From positions 1 through 5,063 of the forward strand of contig JAIRMT010000127.1 in assembly GCA_031258505.1 (NCBI GenBank): a stretch of DNA of 5,063 nucleotides, read 5' to 3'. Shown here piece after piece: positions 1 to 4,968 of this stretch. This DNA comes from Treponema sp. (lineage in GTDB: Bacteria; Spirochaetota; Spirochaetia; Treponematales; Breznakiellaceae). Numbering within the stretch: the stretch's first letter is position 1; each line of letters starts with the position of its first letter. The translations under genes and the position numbers were made by a program. The notes below the pieces were generated by a model. That model made no database searches and had not been told where the DNA came from. It saw nothing but the letters and a program-made list of their open reading frames with translations.

Positions 1-23
1 CATTCACGCCGCGCATAACTCCA

Positions 24-254
24 TCAGTCTGCAAGAGCCATTTCACGGCGGATCATGTCATTGATCAGTTCCGCCGGAGTTTTTTTTGTTGCCAACATCC
101 TTGCCTTGAGGTATTCGGCGGAAAATGGGTCAAGCACAACCAGCGTATCACGATGTTTAATAAACGGCCCTTGCACATTGGAGTTTGTTTTTGGCGTAGT
201 TCTAGTCAATAACTCGTCAAGGGCGTCCGCTTCTTCATCAGTCAAAATAGGCAT
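24..254 (-). CDS. Small antitoxin-like protein, ribbon-helix-helix type (76 aa)
   Basis: This small, soluble protein is probably the antitoxin of a type II toxin-antitoxin pair. It has an acidic N-terminus (LTDEEADALDELLTRTTP, residues 4-21) and a linker. It ends in a strand (DTLVVLD, 36-42) and two helices (about 44-57 and 59-73, with KTPAELINDMIRRE), the order expected of a ribbon-helix-helix or related DNA-binding domain. The ATG is preceded by GAGG five bases upstream (260-263). It is a paralogue of the 77-aa protein at 2618-2851: about 33 of 76 positions are identical by ungapped hand count. Its start lies inside the end of a toxin-like stub, suggesting it followed a toxin in an operon whose toxin is now truncated. 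The DNA-binding role is inferred from predicted secondary structure and context, not from a recognised named family. Confidence 0.75.
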   Translation of the reverse strand: MPILTDEEADALDELLTRTTPKTNSNVQGPFIKHRDTLVVLDPFSAEYLKARMLATKKTPAELINDMIRREMALAD

Positions 255-352
255 AATAACCTCGTTCCGTTAACTTGCGCAGAAATTGCCGCCTCTACGT
301 CCATTTCAGTAACACCGTATTTGAACGCCGCCGGATTGAATACAAGGGTCAT
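242..352 (-). pseudogene. Truncated toxin-like gene, N-terminal stub (36 codons)
   Basis: An ATG-to-TGA frame encodes 36 residues beginning MTLVFNPAAFKYGVTE and continuing MDVEAAISAQV. From memory, this resembles the N-terminus of small (about 80-95 aa) proteins encoded just upstream of TDEEADALDE-type antitoxins, with a KHGVTE-like segment followed by a helix. Here it stops soon after the first helix. The part carrying the strand-rich core is missing, so it is most likely an internal-deletion remnant without toxin activity. The start overlaps the stop of the RelB-like gene upstream as ATGA, and the end overlaps the downstream antitoxin start by 13 nt. Translation of the stub may therefore now only couple expression of its neighbours. 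A real tiny protein cannot be excluded. Confidence 0.5.
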
Positions 353-519
353 AATCCTAGTATAACGCGCTCGGAAGGAAAACGAAAGTCCGCGCTCCAA
401 GGGGCTTTAGGAAGCGCAAAGTCGACCGCCGCCGCCGACATAGTCAGGCCCATCCGGTTAAAAAGGGCTTCGGCCTGTTCTTTGACCGAATCGTCAACTC
501 TGATATTCAACTGCGCCAT
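349..519 (-). CDS. RelB/DinJ-like antitoxin, short or C-terminally decayed (56 aa)
   Basis: The N-terminus MAQLNIRVDDSVKEQAEALF (1-20) followed by NRMGLTMSAA is characteristic of the RelB/DinJ antitoxin family: a DNA-contacting strand (LNIRVDD) and first helix of a ribbon-helix-helix dimer. These antitoxins bind and neutralise RelE/YafQ-type mRNA-cleaving toxins and repress their own operon. Family members are usually 80-95 aa, with a segment like NVFLRQALREGxIPFEI after the second helix. Here that part reads VDFALPKAPWSADFRF and the protein stops at residue 56. The C-terminus is therefore diverged or damaged and may no longer bind a toxin. The ATG follows an AGAGG ribosome binding site (525-529). 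No RelE-type toxin follows; the next frame overlaps as ATGA and is a different, truncated toxin-like stub. Confidence 0.65.
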   Translation of the reverse strand: MAQLNIRVDDSVKEQAEALFNRMGLTMSAAAVDFALPKAPWSADFRFPSERVILGL

Positions 520-535
520 AATTACCTCTTCTTAT

Positions 536-563
536 ACAACATATAGTATATGCCGTATGTTGT
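536..563. promoter_or_regulatory. Nested palindrome, candidate operator of the RelB-like operon
   Basis: Perfect 8-bp arms acaacata (536-543) and tatgttgt (556-563) flank a second palindrome atata-g-tatat (541-551). It lies 17 nt upstream of the RelB-like start and contains TATACT on the minus strand (plus 545-550), a good -10 hexamer; a -35 at the right distance is weak (TTACCG). RelB-type antitoxins classically repress their own promoter through palindromes overlapping the promoter, so this is a reasonable autoregulatory site. The role is inferred. Confidence 0.45.
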
Positions 564-665
564 CGAGCGGTAACGCAGGGATGTCTGACACCATGAGGCG
601 GTGGGCAAGATGGAGATTCAAAGTCTTGGTGCGCTGCGCATTGATTTTGATCGCATATTTTTCTC

Positions 666-694
666 TTTTCAAGAATAGATATGAGCTGTATAAT
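666..694 (+). promoter_or_regulatory. Sigma70-like promoter for uxuB
   Basis: A perfect TATAAT -10 (689-694) lies 17 bp downstream of TTTTCA (666-671), which matches four of six bases of the -35 consensus. Transcription would start near 701 and give a leader of about 47 nt before the GTG start at 748. It faces the gene and sits at a sensible distance. No obvious operator palindrome overlaps it. Confidence 0.6.
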
Positions 695-736
695 GGGAAC
701 ATCACTCAGGATCAAAGAAAAACAAGCCCTGAGTAT

Positions 737-742
737 GGGAGG
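737..742 (+). promoter_or_regulatory. Ribosome binding site fixing a GTG start
   Basis: GGGAGG lies five bases before the GTG at 748. No in-frame ATG nearby has a comparable site, so GTG is the likely start of uxuB. Confidence 0.8.
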
Positions 743-747
743 CATAG

Positions 748-2346
748 GTGCGTTTAAGCAATCTTACATTGCAAGATAAGGAACAATGGGTAAAGGCTGG
801 CATAGAACTGCCGGCTTTTGATCGTGAGGCCATGATTACGGCGACTAAGGAAGCGCCTGAATGGGTGCATTTCGGCGCGGGGAACATTTTCAGGGCGTTC
901 CCGGCTGCGCTTCAGCAGAAGCTGCTGGACGCGGGGCTGACCAAAACCGGCATCATCGTGGCTGAAGGCTATGACGGCGAGATTATCGATAAGGCGTACC
1001 GGCCTTTTGACGATCTCTGTATCGCGGTAACGCTCAAGGCAAACGGCAGTATCCAGAAGAAGGTAATCGCCAGCCTTGCGGAGTCTCTGCGGGTGGACAG
1101 CGACTTTGAGCGGCTCAAGGCTATATTCAAAGCACCGTCGCTTAGGATGGTGAGCTTTACCATCACGGAAAAGGGTTACAGTCTTAGCGGACCTGGGGGC
1201 AAAATCACGCCGCAGGTTGAGGCTGAATTCGCGGCAGGGCCTGATGCCCATTTGCAGAATCCCATTGCCACACTCAGCAGCCTTTGTTACGAGCGCTACA
1301 AGGCAGGCAAACTGCCGCTGGCGCTGGTAAGTATGGATAACTGTTCGCACAATGGCGATAAGCTCTTCGCGGCAGTGGACGCTTTTGCCGCTGAATGGAC
1401 TAAACGCGGTCTGGCTGAACTGGGGTTTCTTGATTATATCCACAACACGGTTTCCTTCCCATTGAGCATGATCGACAAGATCACGCCTCAGCCGGATGAA
1501 AGCGTGCGGCAGACCCTCATCAGCGCTGGCATTGAGGACATGGCCGGAACCCGCACCGCGAAAAATACCTATGTTGCGCCCTTTGTCAATGCTGAGGAAG
1601 CTGAGTATCTGGTTATTGAGGACAAGTTCCCAGCAGGCCGGCCTCCGCTTGAGAAGGCGGGCGTTTTGTTTACTGACCGCGAGACGGTAGACAAGGTCGA
1701 GAAGATGAAAGTCTGCACCTGCCTCAACCCGCTGCACACAGCTCTAGCGGTTTTCGGCTGCTTGCTTGGCTATACCAAGATCAGCGAGGAGATGAAGAAC
1801 AGCGACCTTGTGCGTCTGGTGGAAATCATAGGTTATAAGGAAGGTTTGCCAGTTGTGGTAGACCCGGGCATACTGTCGCCGCGTAAGTTCATTGATGAGG
1901 TGCTGCAGGTGCGCATACCCAATCCGTTCATGCCTGACACGCCCCAGCGTATAGCTACTGATACCTCGCAGAAGATACCTATCCGCTTTGGCGAAACCAT
2001 TAAGGCGTATCTTGCAAGCTCTTCGCTGAAGGTGGACGAGCTGAAGCTCATCCCGCTTGCGCTTGCCGCGTGGCTCCGCTACCTGCTTGGTATTGACGAT
2101 GAAGGGAAGCCGTTCACCGTCAGTCCTGACCCGCTCTACGAAACGCTGTCTCAGTCGCTCTCTGGTTTGCAGCTTGGCAAGGCTGGTCCGTTCCACGACA
2201 CGCTTGCGCCTATACTGTCTGATAAGCGCATCTTTGCGGTTGATCTCTACGAGGCTGGGCTTGGGCAGACTGTTGAGGCGTACTTCGCCGAGCTTATGGC
2301 TGGGCCAGGCGCAGTTGCCGCCACTCTGAAACGCGCTGTTGCGTAA
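748..2346 (+). CDS. uxuB: Fructuronate reductase / mannitol dehydrogenase family oxidoreductase (532 aa)
   Basis: This is a cytoplasmic NAD(P)-dependent long-chain polyol dehydrogenase. It most likely interconverts D-fructuronate and D-mannonate in hexuronate breakdown. The N-terminal Rossmann domain carries the nucleotide-binding segment HFGAGNIFR (41-49). FTITEKGY (137-144), SMDNCSHNG (195-203) and SFPLSMIDKITP (236-247) are typical family motifs. The C-terminal helical domain holds KVCTCLNPLH (321-330), corresponding to the Lys...Asn...His catalytic set of mannitol 2-dehydrogenases; the Lys-Asn spacing is one residue longer than in the classical enzyme, and I recall this as normal for the approximately 530-aa UxuB-like subgroup. 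The length is complete and the frame unbroken. It starts at GTG with a good ribosome binding site and has its own promoter. The substrate is inferred from subgroup resemblance; tagaturonate, mannitol or arabinitol cannot be excluded. No uxuA or uxaC is in the window. Confidence 0.9.
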   Translation: MRLSNLTLQDKEQWVKAGIELPAFDREAMITATKEAPEWVHFGAGNIFRAFPAALQQKLLDAGLTKTGIIVAEGYDGEIIDKAYRPFDDLCIAVTLKANGSIQKKVIASLAESLRVDSDFERLKAIFKAPSLRMVSFTITEKGYSLSGPGGKITPQVEAEFAAGPDAHLQNPIATLSSLCYERYKAGKLPLALVSMDNCSHNGDKLFAAVDAFAAEWTKRGLAELGFLDYIHNTVSFPLSMIDKITPQPDESVRQTLISAGIEDMAGTRTAKNTYVAPFVNAEEAEYLVIEDKFPAGRPPLEKAGVLFTDRETVDKVEKMKVCTCLNPLHTALAVFGCLLGYTKISEEMKNSDLVRLVEIIGYKEGLPVVVDPGILSPRKFIDEVLQVRIPNPFMPDTPQRIATDTSQKIPIRFGETIKAYLASSSLKVDELKLIPLALAAWLRYLLGIDDEGKPFTVSPDPLYETLSQSLSGLQLGKAGPFHDTLAPILSDKRIFAVDLYEAGLGQTVEAYFAELMAGPGAVAATLKRAVA

Positions 2347-2388
2347 TGACTAAACAGCTCACCGCCGCGCCGGAAAGAAAAAGATCAT

Positions 2389-2412
2389 CGAATGACGCGA
2401 ATGAACGCGAAT
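2389..2412. repeat. Short cgaatga / cgcgaat direct repeats
   Basis: Within the 271-nt gap after uxuB, cgaatga occurs at 2389 and 2398 and a partial cgaat at 2408, each copy after the first preceded by cg. The block lies inside long-range A-rich/T-rich arms (gaaagaaaaa at 2373-2382, tttttctttc at 2440-2449) that could pair across a 57-nt loop. No gene is visible in the gap. Function unknown. Confidence 0.4.
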
Positions 2413-2464
2413 CTTCTTTAGATGACAAATTCTTACCGTTTTTTCTTTCTGCGTAACATGAGTA

Positions 2465-2504
2465 AACAGGACTGCTGGTCTTCTAGGGGACCAGCAGTCC
2501 TGTT
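2465..2504. terminator. Perfect 16-bp hairpin, candidate terminator after uxuB
   Basis: Arms at 2465-2480 and 2489-2504 are exact reverse complements (aacaggactgctggtc and its partner) around an 8-nt loop, ttctaggg. The hairpin is very stable and lies about 118 nt after the uxuB stop. There is no T-run on either side, so it is not a textbook Rho-independent terminator. It may be a processing or mRNA-protecting stem, or a dispersed palindromic element. Confidence 0.5.
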
Positions 2505-2520
2505 ATAGAGGCGGGGCGAA

Positions 2521-2547
2521 GCAGGCAAAGCGGGCAAAGCGGGCAAA
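2521..2547. repeat. Three tandem 9-bp repeats (gcgggcaaa)
   Basis: Units at 2521-2529 (gcaggcaaa), 2530-2538 and 2539-2547 (both gcgggcaaa) stand just after the hairpin; a looser copy, gcggggcga, precedes at 2511. The unit is a multiple of three, but no convincing gene runs through it. Confidence 0.65.
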
Positions 2548-2605
2548 GCCTCGCAGAGGGGGAGCAGAAAAGCATTTTTACTGGACGACATGGAGCGCTT
2601 TGTAT

Positions 2606-2611
2606 AGGAGG
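2606..2611 (+). promoter_or_regulatory. Ribosome binding site for the second antitoxin
   Basis: AGGAGG lies six bases before the ATG at 2618. This favours that start over the upstream in-frame start at 2600, which would place the site inside the coding region. Confidence 0.8.
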
Positions 2612-2617
2612 CAAAAA

Positions 2618-2851
2618 ATGACGTATATGACTGAAGAAGAAGCGGACGCGCTGGACGAGGAATTGACCCGTACCACTCCGAATGTTGATTTTGGGAAGTC
2701 TGATGTTTTCATCCGCCAACGGGAATTGCTCAATGTGTTGAATTCCACTGCAGCGGACTATATTATAACTCGCGCGCTGGTAACCCACCAAACCCCCGCG
2801 CAAGTCATCGGTGAACTGGTCTGCGAAAAAATAGCTGCCGCCTCAACATAA
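2618..2851 (+). CDS. Small antitoxin-like protein, paralogue of the one at 24-254 (77 aa)
   Basis: It has the same layout as the left antitoxin: acidic start MTEEEADALDEELTRTTP (residues 4-21), a variable linker, a strand near ELLNVLN, then two helices including HQTPAQVIGELVCEK. This suggests a ribbon-helix-helix-like antitoxin, an inference from structure pattern and from its kinship to the left copy. No toxin frame is visible upstream in the 271-nt gap, and the next gene downstream is a TIM-barrel enzyme 60 nt away, so it appears to be an orphan antitoxin. A toxin-like remnant does lie on the same strand at 3784-3927, beyond the enzyme gene. With no clear promoter or terminator between them, it may be co-transcribed with the enzyme gene and could act as a regulator or as protection against a related toxin elsewhere. 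Confidence 0.75.
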   Translation: MTYMTEEEADALDEELTRTTPNVDFGKSDVFIRQRELLNVLNSTAADYIITRALVTHQTPAQVIGELVCEKIAAAST

Positions 2852-2902
2852 ACTGGTAATCTGGGCTAGGCGCTCTTGGGTCTGGCAGTCAAGAATTTAT
2901 AT

Positions 2903-2907
2903 GGAGG
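2903..2907 (+). promoter_or_regulatory. Ribosome binding site fixing the TIM-barrel start
   Basis: GGAGG lies four bases before the ATG at 2912. An upstream in-frame TTG at 2876 would add 12 residues and has no such site, so 2912 is preferred. Confidence 0.75.
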
Positions 2908-2911
2908 ATAT

Positions 2912-3775
2912 ATGATTAGATTTGGCGGACCGGTGTTTTTAAGCGCTGGTGAGAAAACGGCAGACGTGGACCCGGTTCTCTTGGCTCGGAAACATCGGGA
3001 AAAAGGCTTTACAGCGGCTTATGTACCTAAGATTGACATCAACAACAGAGAACTCGTTAAGGCAACGAGGGAGGCTTTTGCAAAAGAGGGCGTCATGCTG
3101 GCAGAGGCAGGTTACTGGGAAAACCTCATGGACACTGACGCGGAAACTCGCGCTTCTCACCGCGCGCAACAGGTGGAGGCGCTGGCTCTGGCGGAAGAAC
3201 TGGGCGCGGTTTGTTCCCTTAACACCTTTGGTTCTTACTGCCACGGAAACGGTAACAACTATCATCATGGGCTGAACTTCAGCGACGAGGCGTTTGAGGC
3301 TGCTGTTGAAATGGCCCGCTGCTTCATTGACACGGTGAAGCCCAAAACCGCCTACTTCTGCTATGAAGTTTTCGTGTTTGACATAGTTGACAGTCCCGAA
3401 AGTATTGAAAAGCTCATCAGAGCGGTAGACCGTAAACAGTTCGGCGCTCATCTTGATCTGGCGAATCTGCTTAACTGCCCCCGCGCCTATTACCGAAGCG
3501 GCGACATTGCCAGGGAATGTGTCCGCCGCTTCGGCGACCGGATTGTGAGCTGCCATGTGAAGGATGTCAGGCTGAAGGAGCCTTCTATGACAGTGGTTCT
3601 TGAAGAGGTGTTGATGGGGACAGGTAACATTGACCTCAAAGCCTTCATGCGCCAGATTGAGGGGCTTTCCCGGCCTATTCCTTTCATGCTGGAACACCTC
3701 AACACAGAGGCGGAGTACGACCTTGCCGCAGCAAAAGTCCGTGAAACTGGCGCGGAGTTGGGGATCAAGTTATAG
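2912..3775 (+). CDS. Sugar phosphate isomerase/epimerase, xylose-isomerase-like TIM barrel (287 aa)
   Basis: The length (287 aa) and motif order fit the AP-endonuclease-2 / xylose-isomerase-like TIM-barrel family, whose members isomerise, epimerise or dehydrate sugars using a divalent metal. The four expected metal ligands are all visible: E152 (CYEVFVF), D182 (AHLDLANL, with H180), H215 (SCHVKDV) and E261 (FMLEHL). LAEAGYWENL (63-72) and the HGNGNNYHHG segment (111-120) probably line the pocket. It is cytoplasmic, with no signal peptide. The gene lies 560 nt after the fructuronate reductase, so a sugar-acid or keto-sugar substrate is plausible, but the exact reaction cannot be read from sequence. 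It does not have the length or motifs I would expect of mannonate dehydratase UxuA. The frame is complete. Confidence 0.85.
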   Translation: MIRFGGPVFLSAGEKTADVDPVLLARKHREKGFTAAYVPKIDINNRELVKATREAFAKEGVMLAEAGYWENLMDTDAETRASHRAQQVEALALAEELGAVCSLNTFGSYCHGNGNNYHHGLNFSDEAFEAAVEMARCFIDTVKPKTAYFCYEVFVFDIVDSPESIEKLIRAVDRKQFGAHLDLANLLNCPRAYYRSGDIARECVRRFGDRIVSCHVKDVRLKEPSMTVVLEEVLMGTGNIDLKAFMRQIEGLSRPIPFMLEHLNTEAEYDLAAAKVRETGAELGIKL

Positions 3776-3783
3776 TGAGCCTA

Positions 3784-3927
3784 TCTGGTTCACCCTATGG
3801 TACTGAGCATCCGCGCTATATGCTTTGATACTACGGCAACTCTATCAAAGCTATATATAATCGTATTGACGATGAACGGGTACATGTGTTCCTTGCGATG
3901 GACACTCAGTACCAGACACTCCTATGA
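3784..3927 (+). pseudogene. Decayed C-terminal half of a small toxin-like gene
   Basis: Immediately after the TIM-barrel gene one plus frame reads GTEHPRYML, a TGA stop (3826-3828), then YYGNSIKAIYNRIDDERVHV and FLAMDTQYQTLL before a second TGA. From memory, the GN.I..IYN.IDDE.V.VF.AM segment matches the conserved C-terminus of the small toxin-like proteins encoded upstream of TDEEADALDE antitoxins, where it usually reads ...VIDDETINVFHAMKCR. The in-frame stop, the missing start and the lost His of the HAM motif indicate a pseudogene. Its last bases overlap the 3' end of the convergent minus-strand gene. No antitoxin follows it here; the nearest relative is at 2618-2851, upstream of the enzyme gene. 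Confidence 0.5.
3799..3913. repeat. Two nested inverted repeats within the toxin remnant
   Basis: The outer arms ggtactgag (3799-3807) and ctcagtacc (3905-3913) are exact reverse complements 97 nt apart. Inside them gctttgata (3822-3830) and tatcaaagc (3843-3851) form a 9-bp stem with a 12-nt loop. Neither has a T-run. The inner stem could end or protect the TIM-barrel transcript; the whole could mark the edge of a rearrangement. It may also be chance. Confidence 0.4.
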
Positions 3928-4641
3928 AATGACTATACTCCTAATCGCGCTCCAGGGACCCTTGCCCGCCGCTTGATCCTTGCCGGACGACTGGTTTTCC
4001 CAACGCATGGCGACATACAGGCGCTGACCAATCTCAGAGGCCGCGAAGGTGTGCGCCCACGGCGTCGCGGTGTCAACCTCGCTGCGCCAGCCCTCGGCGT
4101 CAGCGGTCTCAGGCGCGGGGGCATCCAAAGGACGCACCCAAAAACGGACTTCAACGCCGTGATACGTCCCCTTCCCGTAACCCTTGCGCCCCGCTATGTG
4201 GTAGGTTACCCGCACTGTGTGGCTTTCGGGGTCAAGCGCGAACTCAAACTCAACGTGGTCTGTAGGCGTGGGCCTGGGCGAGTGCGTGTGGTCAAGCAGC
4301 TCAAAGCCCATGGCAAGCGCGTCAGCCGGAGTGCGCGGGTTAGCGAGCAGCCCATGGGCAATCAAGTCCCGCAAGGCGGCGCAAAGGTTGTTTTTCGCCG
4401 TGTTTTTCAGCTCCGTGTCTTGGGGAAGATGCGCCGCTTTGCACTTGGTATAAAGCGGCGTCCATTCCGCGAGCGCGGTCTTGAAAACGCCCCACAACGC
4501 GGCGGGAATATCGTTCCAATCGCCTGCTGTTCCACCACTCCCCTCAATGTGCGGTCCTGCGTAGCTTAATACGCTGTTTACCAGCGTATCCAACGCTTCC
4601 TCTCTTTTTGGAAGCCCTGTTTTCGCAAATTTGCTAATCAT
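3922..4641 (-). CDS. Protein of unknown function with C-terminal beta-rich domain (239 aa)
   Basis: I do not recognise a named family. The N-terminal half (about 10-115) is helical and soluble-looking, with no signal peptide or membrane segment: EEALDTLVNSVLSYA, an acidic/aromatic stretch around DWNDIPAALWGVFK (41-54), and LKNTAKNNLCAALRDLIAHG. After NPRTPADALAMGF (101-113) comes a proline-rich link, then a strand-rich domain (about 128-239) with VRVTYHIAGRKGYGKG, VEVRFWVR and a terminal RWEN (213-216), GKGPWS (226-231), RSIVIS. This resembles a fibronectin-III-like sandwich. I recall a similar plan, helical front plus WEN...GPWS ending, in hypothetical proteins of gut spirochaetes and Bacteroidetes. 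The ATG has a strong GGAGG site six bases upstream. It is the last minus-strand gene after the repeat peptide and the WD40 gene, and probably their operon partner. Confidence 0.8.
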   Translation of the reverse strand: MISKFAKTGLPKREEALDTLVNSVLSYAGPHIEGSGGTAGDWNDIPAALWGVFKTALAEWTPLYTKCKAAHLPQDTELKNTAKNNLCAALRDLIAHGLLANPRTPADALAMGFELLDHTHSPRPTPTDHVEFEFALDPESHTVRVTYHIAGRKGYGKGTYHGVEVRFWVRPLDAPAPETADAEGWRSEVDTATPWAHTFAASEIGQRLYVAMRWENQSSGKDQAAGKGPWSAIRSIVIS

Positions 4642-4647
4642 TTTTTT

Positions 4648-4652
4648 CCTCC
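4648..4652 (-). promoter_or_regulatory. Ribosome binding site for the 239-aa gene
   Basis: GGAGG (plus-strand cctcc) lies six bases before the ATG at 4641-4639, separated by an all-A spacer. It clearly fixes this start. Confidence 0.8.
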
Positions 4653-4665
4653 AGATATAATAAAT

Positions 4666-4681
4666 GCTGCCTTAAAGCAGC
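4666..4681. terminator. Small hairpin between repeat array and 239-aa gene
   Basis: gctgc (4666-4670) and gcagc (4677-4681) form a 5-bp GC-rich stem with a 6-nt loop. It is followed by tttt on the plus strand and by a T-rich ATTTATTATAT on the minus strand. It might be a weak bidirectional terminator or attenuator between the repeat peptide and the 239-aa gene. The stem is short, so confidence is low. Confidence 0.25.
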
Positions 4682-4695
4682 TTTTCTGCCCCAAA

Positions 4696-4959
4696 TCAAA
4701 CGGTCTTTGCCTCAGAGAAAGTTGTCTTTGCCTCAGGGAAAGTTGTCTTTGCCTCAGGGAAAGTTGTCTTTGCCTCAGGGAAAGTTGTCTCTGCCTCAGG
4801 GAAAGTTGTCTTTGCCTCAGGGAAAGTTGTCTTTGCCTCAGGGAAAGTTGTCTTTGCCTCAGGGAAAGTTGTCTTTGCCTCAGGGAAAGTTGTCTTTGAG
4901 ACAAACGAAGACGCTGTTTCCGCAAAGGTCTGCTTACCGGCGGTATTGGGCGTGTTCAT
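4696..4959 (-). CDS. Possible heptapeptide-repeat protein (KTTFPEA)9 (87 aa)
   Basis: An ATG frame begins nine bases after the WD40 stop. It encodes MNTPNTAGKQTF and a 21-residue lead, then nine heptads of KTTFPEA (one with E for the first K, one with S for P), and ends KTV. A GGAGG (4974-4978) lies in the end of the WD40 gene, but 14 nt from the ATG, so initiation is not ideal. Proline in every heptad argues against a coiled coil; a hydrophilic, extended or disordered repeat is likelier. The minus frame one base over is also open (RQLSLRQ heptads) and ends in an ATGA overlap with the 239-aa gene, but its start would be a TTG without a ribosome binding site. Whether either is translated is unknown; the frame may exist only because the 21-bp repeat lacks stops. 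Confidence 0.4.
   Translation of the reverse strand: MNTPNTAGKQTFAETASSFVSKTTFPEAKTTFPEAKTTFPEAKTTFPEAKTTFPEAETTFPEAKTTFPEAKTTFPEAKTTFSEAKTV
4703..4891. repeat. Nine tandem 21-bp repeats
   Basis: Nine head-to-tail units of gtctttgcctcagggaaagt plus t fill this stretch exactly, followed by a partial gtctttg (4892-4898). Seven units are identical. Unit 1 (4703-4723) has cagaga for caggga, and unit 5 (4787-4807) has gtctct for gtcttt. The period is a multiple of three, so copy-number change keeps any reading frame. Near-identity suggests recent expansion or ongoing homogenisation. All three plus frames and two minus frames are free of stops; the third minus frame meets TGA in each unit. Confidence 0.95.
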
Positions 4960-4968
4960 TGCCGTTGT

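Noticed and set aside
1..16. Minus-strand ATG at 16-14 just after the left antitoxin, possibly starting another gene
   Set aside because: Only five codons are visible and the GGAG lies too close; it cannot be judged without sequence to the left.
275..757. 160-codon plus-strand frame across the antitoxin and promoter region
   Set aside because: It runs antisense through the RelB-like gene and overlaps the uxuB start; the composition is not protein-like.
754..1737. Long open frame of 327 codons on the minus strand within uxuB
   Set aside because: It is antisense to a full-length gene with clear family motifs, lacks a ribosome binding site and its product resembles nothing; it is a codon-bias shadow.
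2577..2606. TTTACT / TGTATA as a promoter for the second antitoxin
   Set aside because: The -10 abuts the ribosome binding site, so the transcript would start at or after the start codon.
2939..3697. 252-codon minus-strand frame opposite the TIM-barrel gene
   Set aside because: It is antisense to a gene with all expected metal ligands and has no recognisable domain.
3929..3940. ATG ACT ATA CTC after the toxin relic, looking like the start of an antitoxin (MTIL)
   Set aside because: The similarity is only four codons, and the same bases encode the natural-looking C-terminus of the minus-strand gene.
3973..4569. 198-codon plus-strand frame opposite the 239-aa gene
   Set aside because: The product is rich in Arg/Gly/Pro, as expected of a shadow, and the minus gene has a strong ribosome binding site.
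4703..4891. CRISPR array
   Set aside because: The 21-bp units are contiguous with no unique spacers, so this is a plain tandem repeat.
4638..4925. 95-codon minus frame with RQLSLRQ heptads, overlapping the 239-aa gene as ATGA
   Set aside because: Its only start is a TTG without a ribosome binding site. The openness follows from the 21-bp repeat, so I kept the ATG frame as the better, still weak, candidate.
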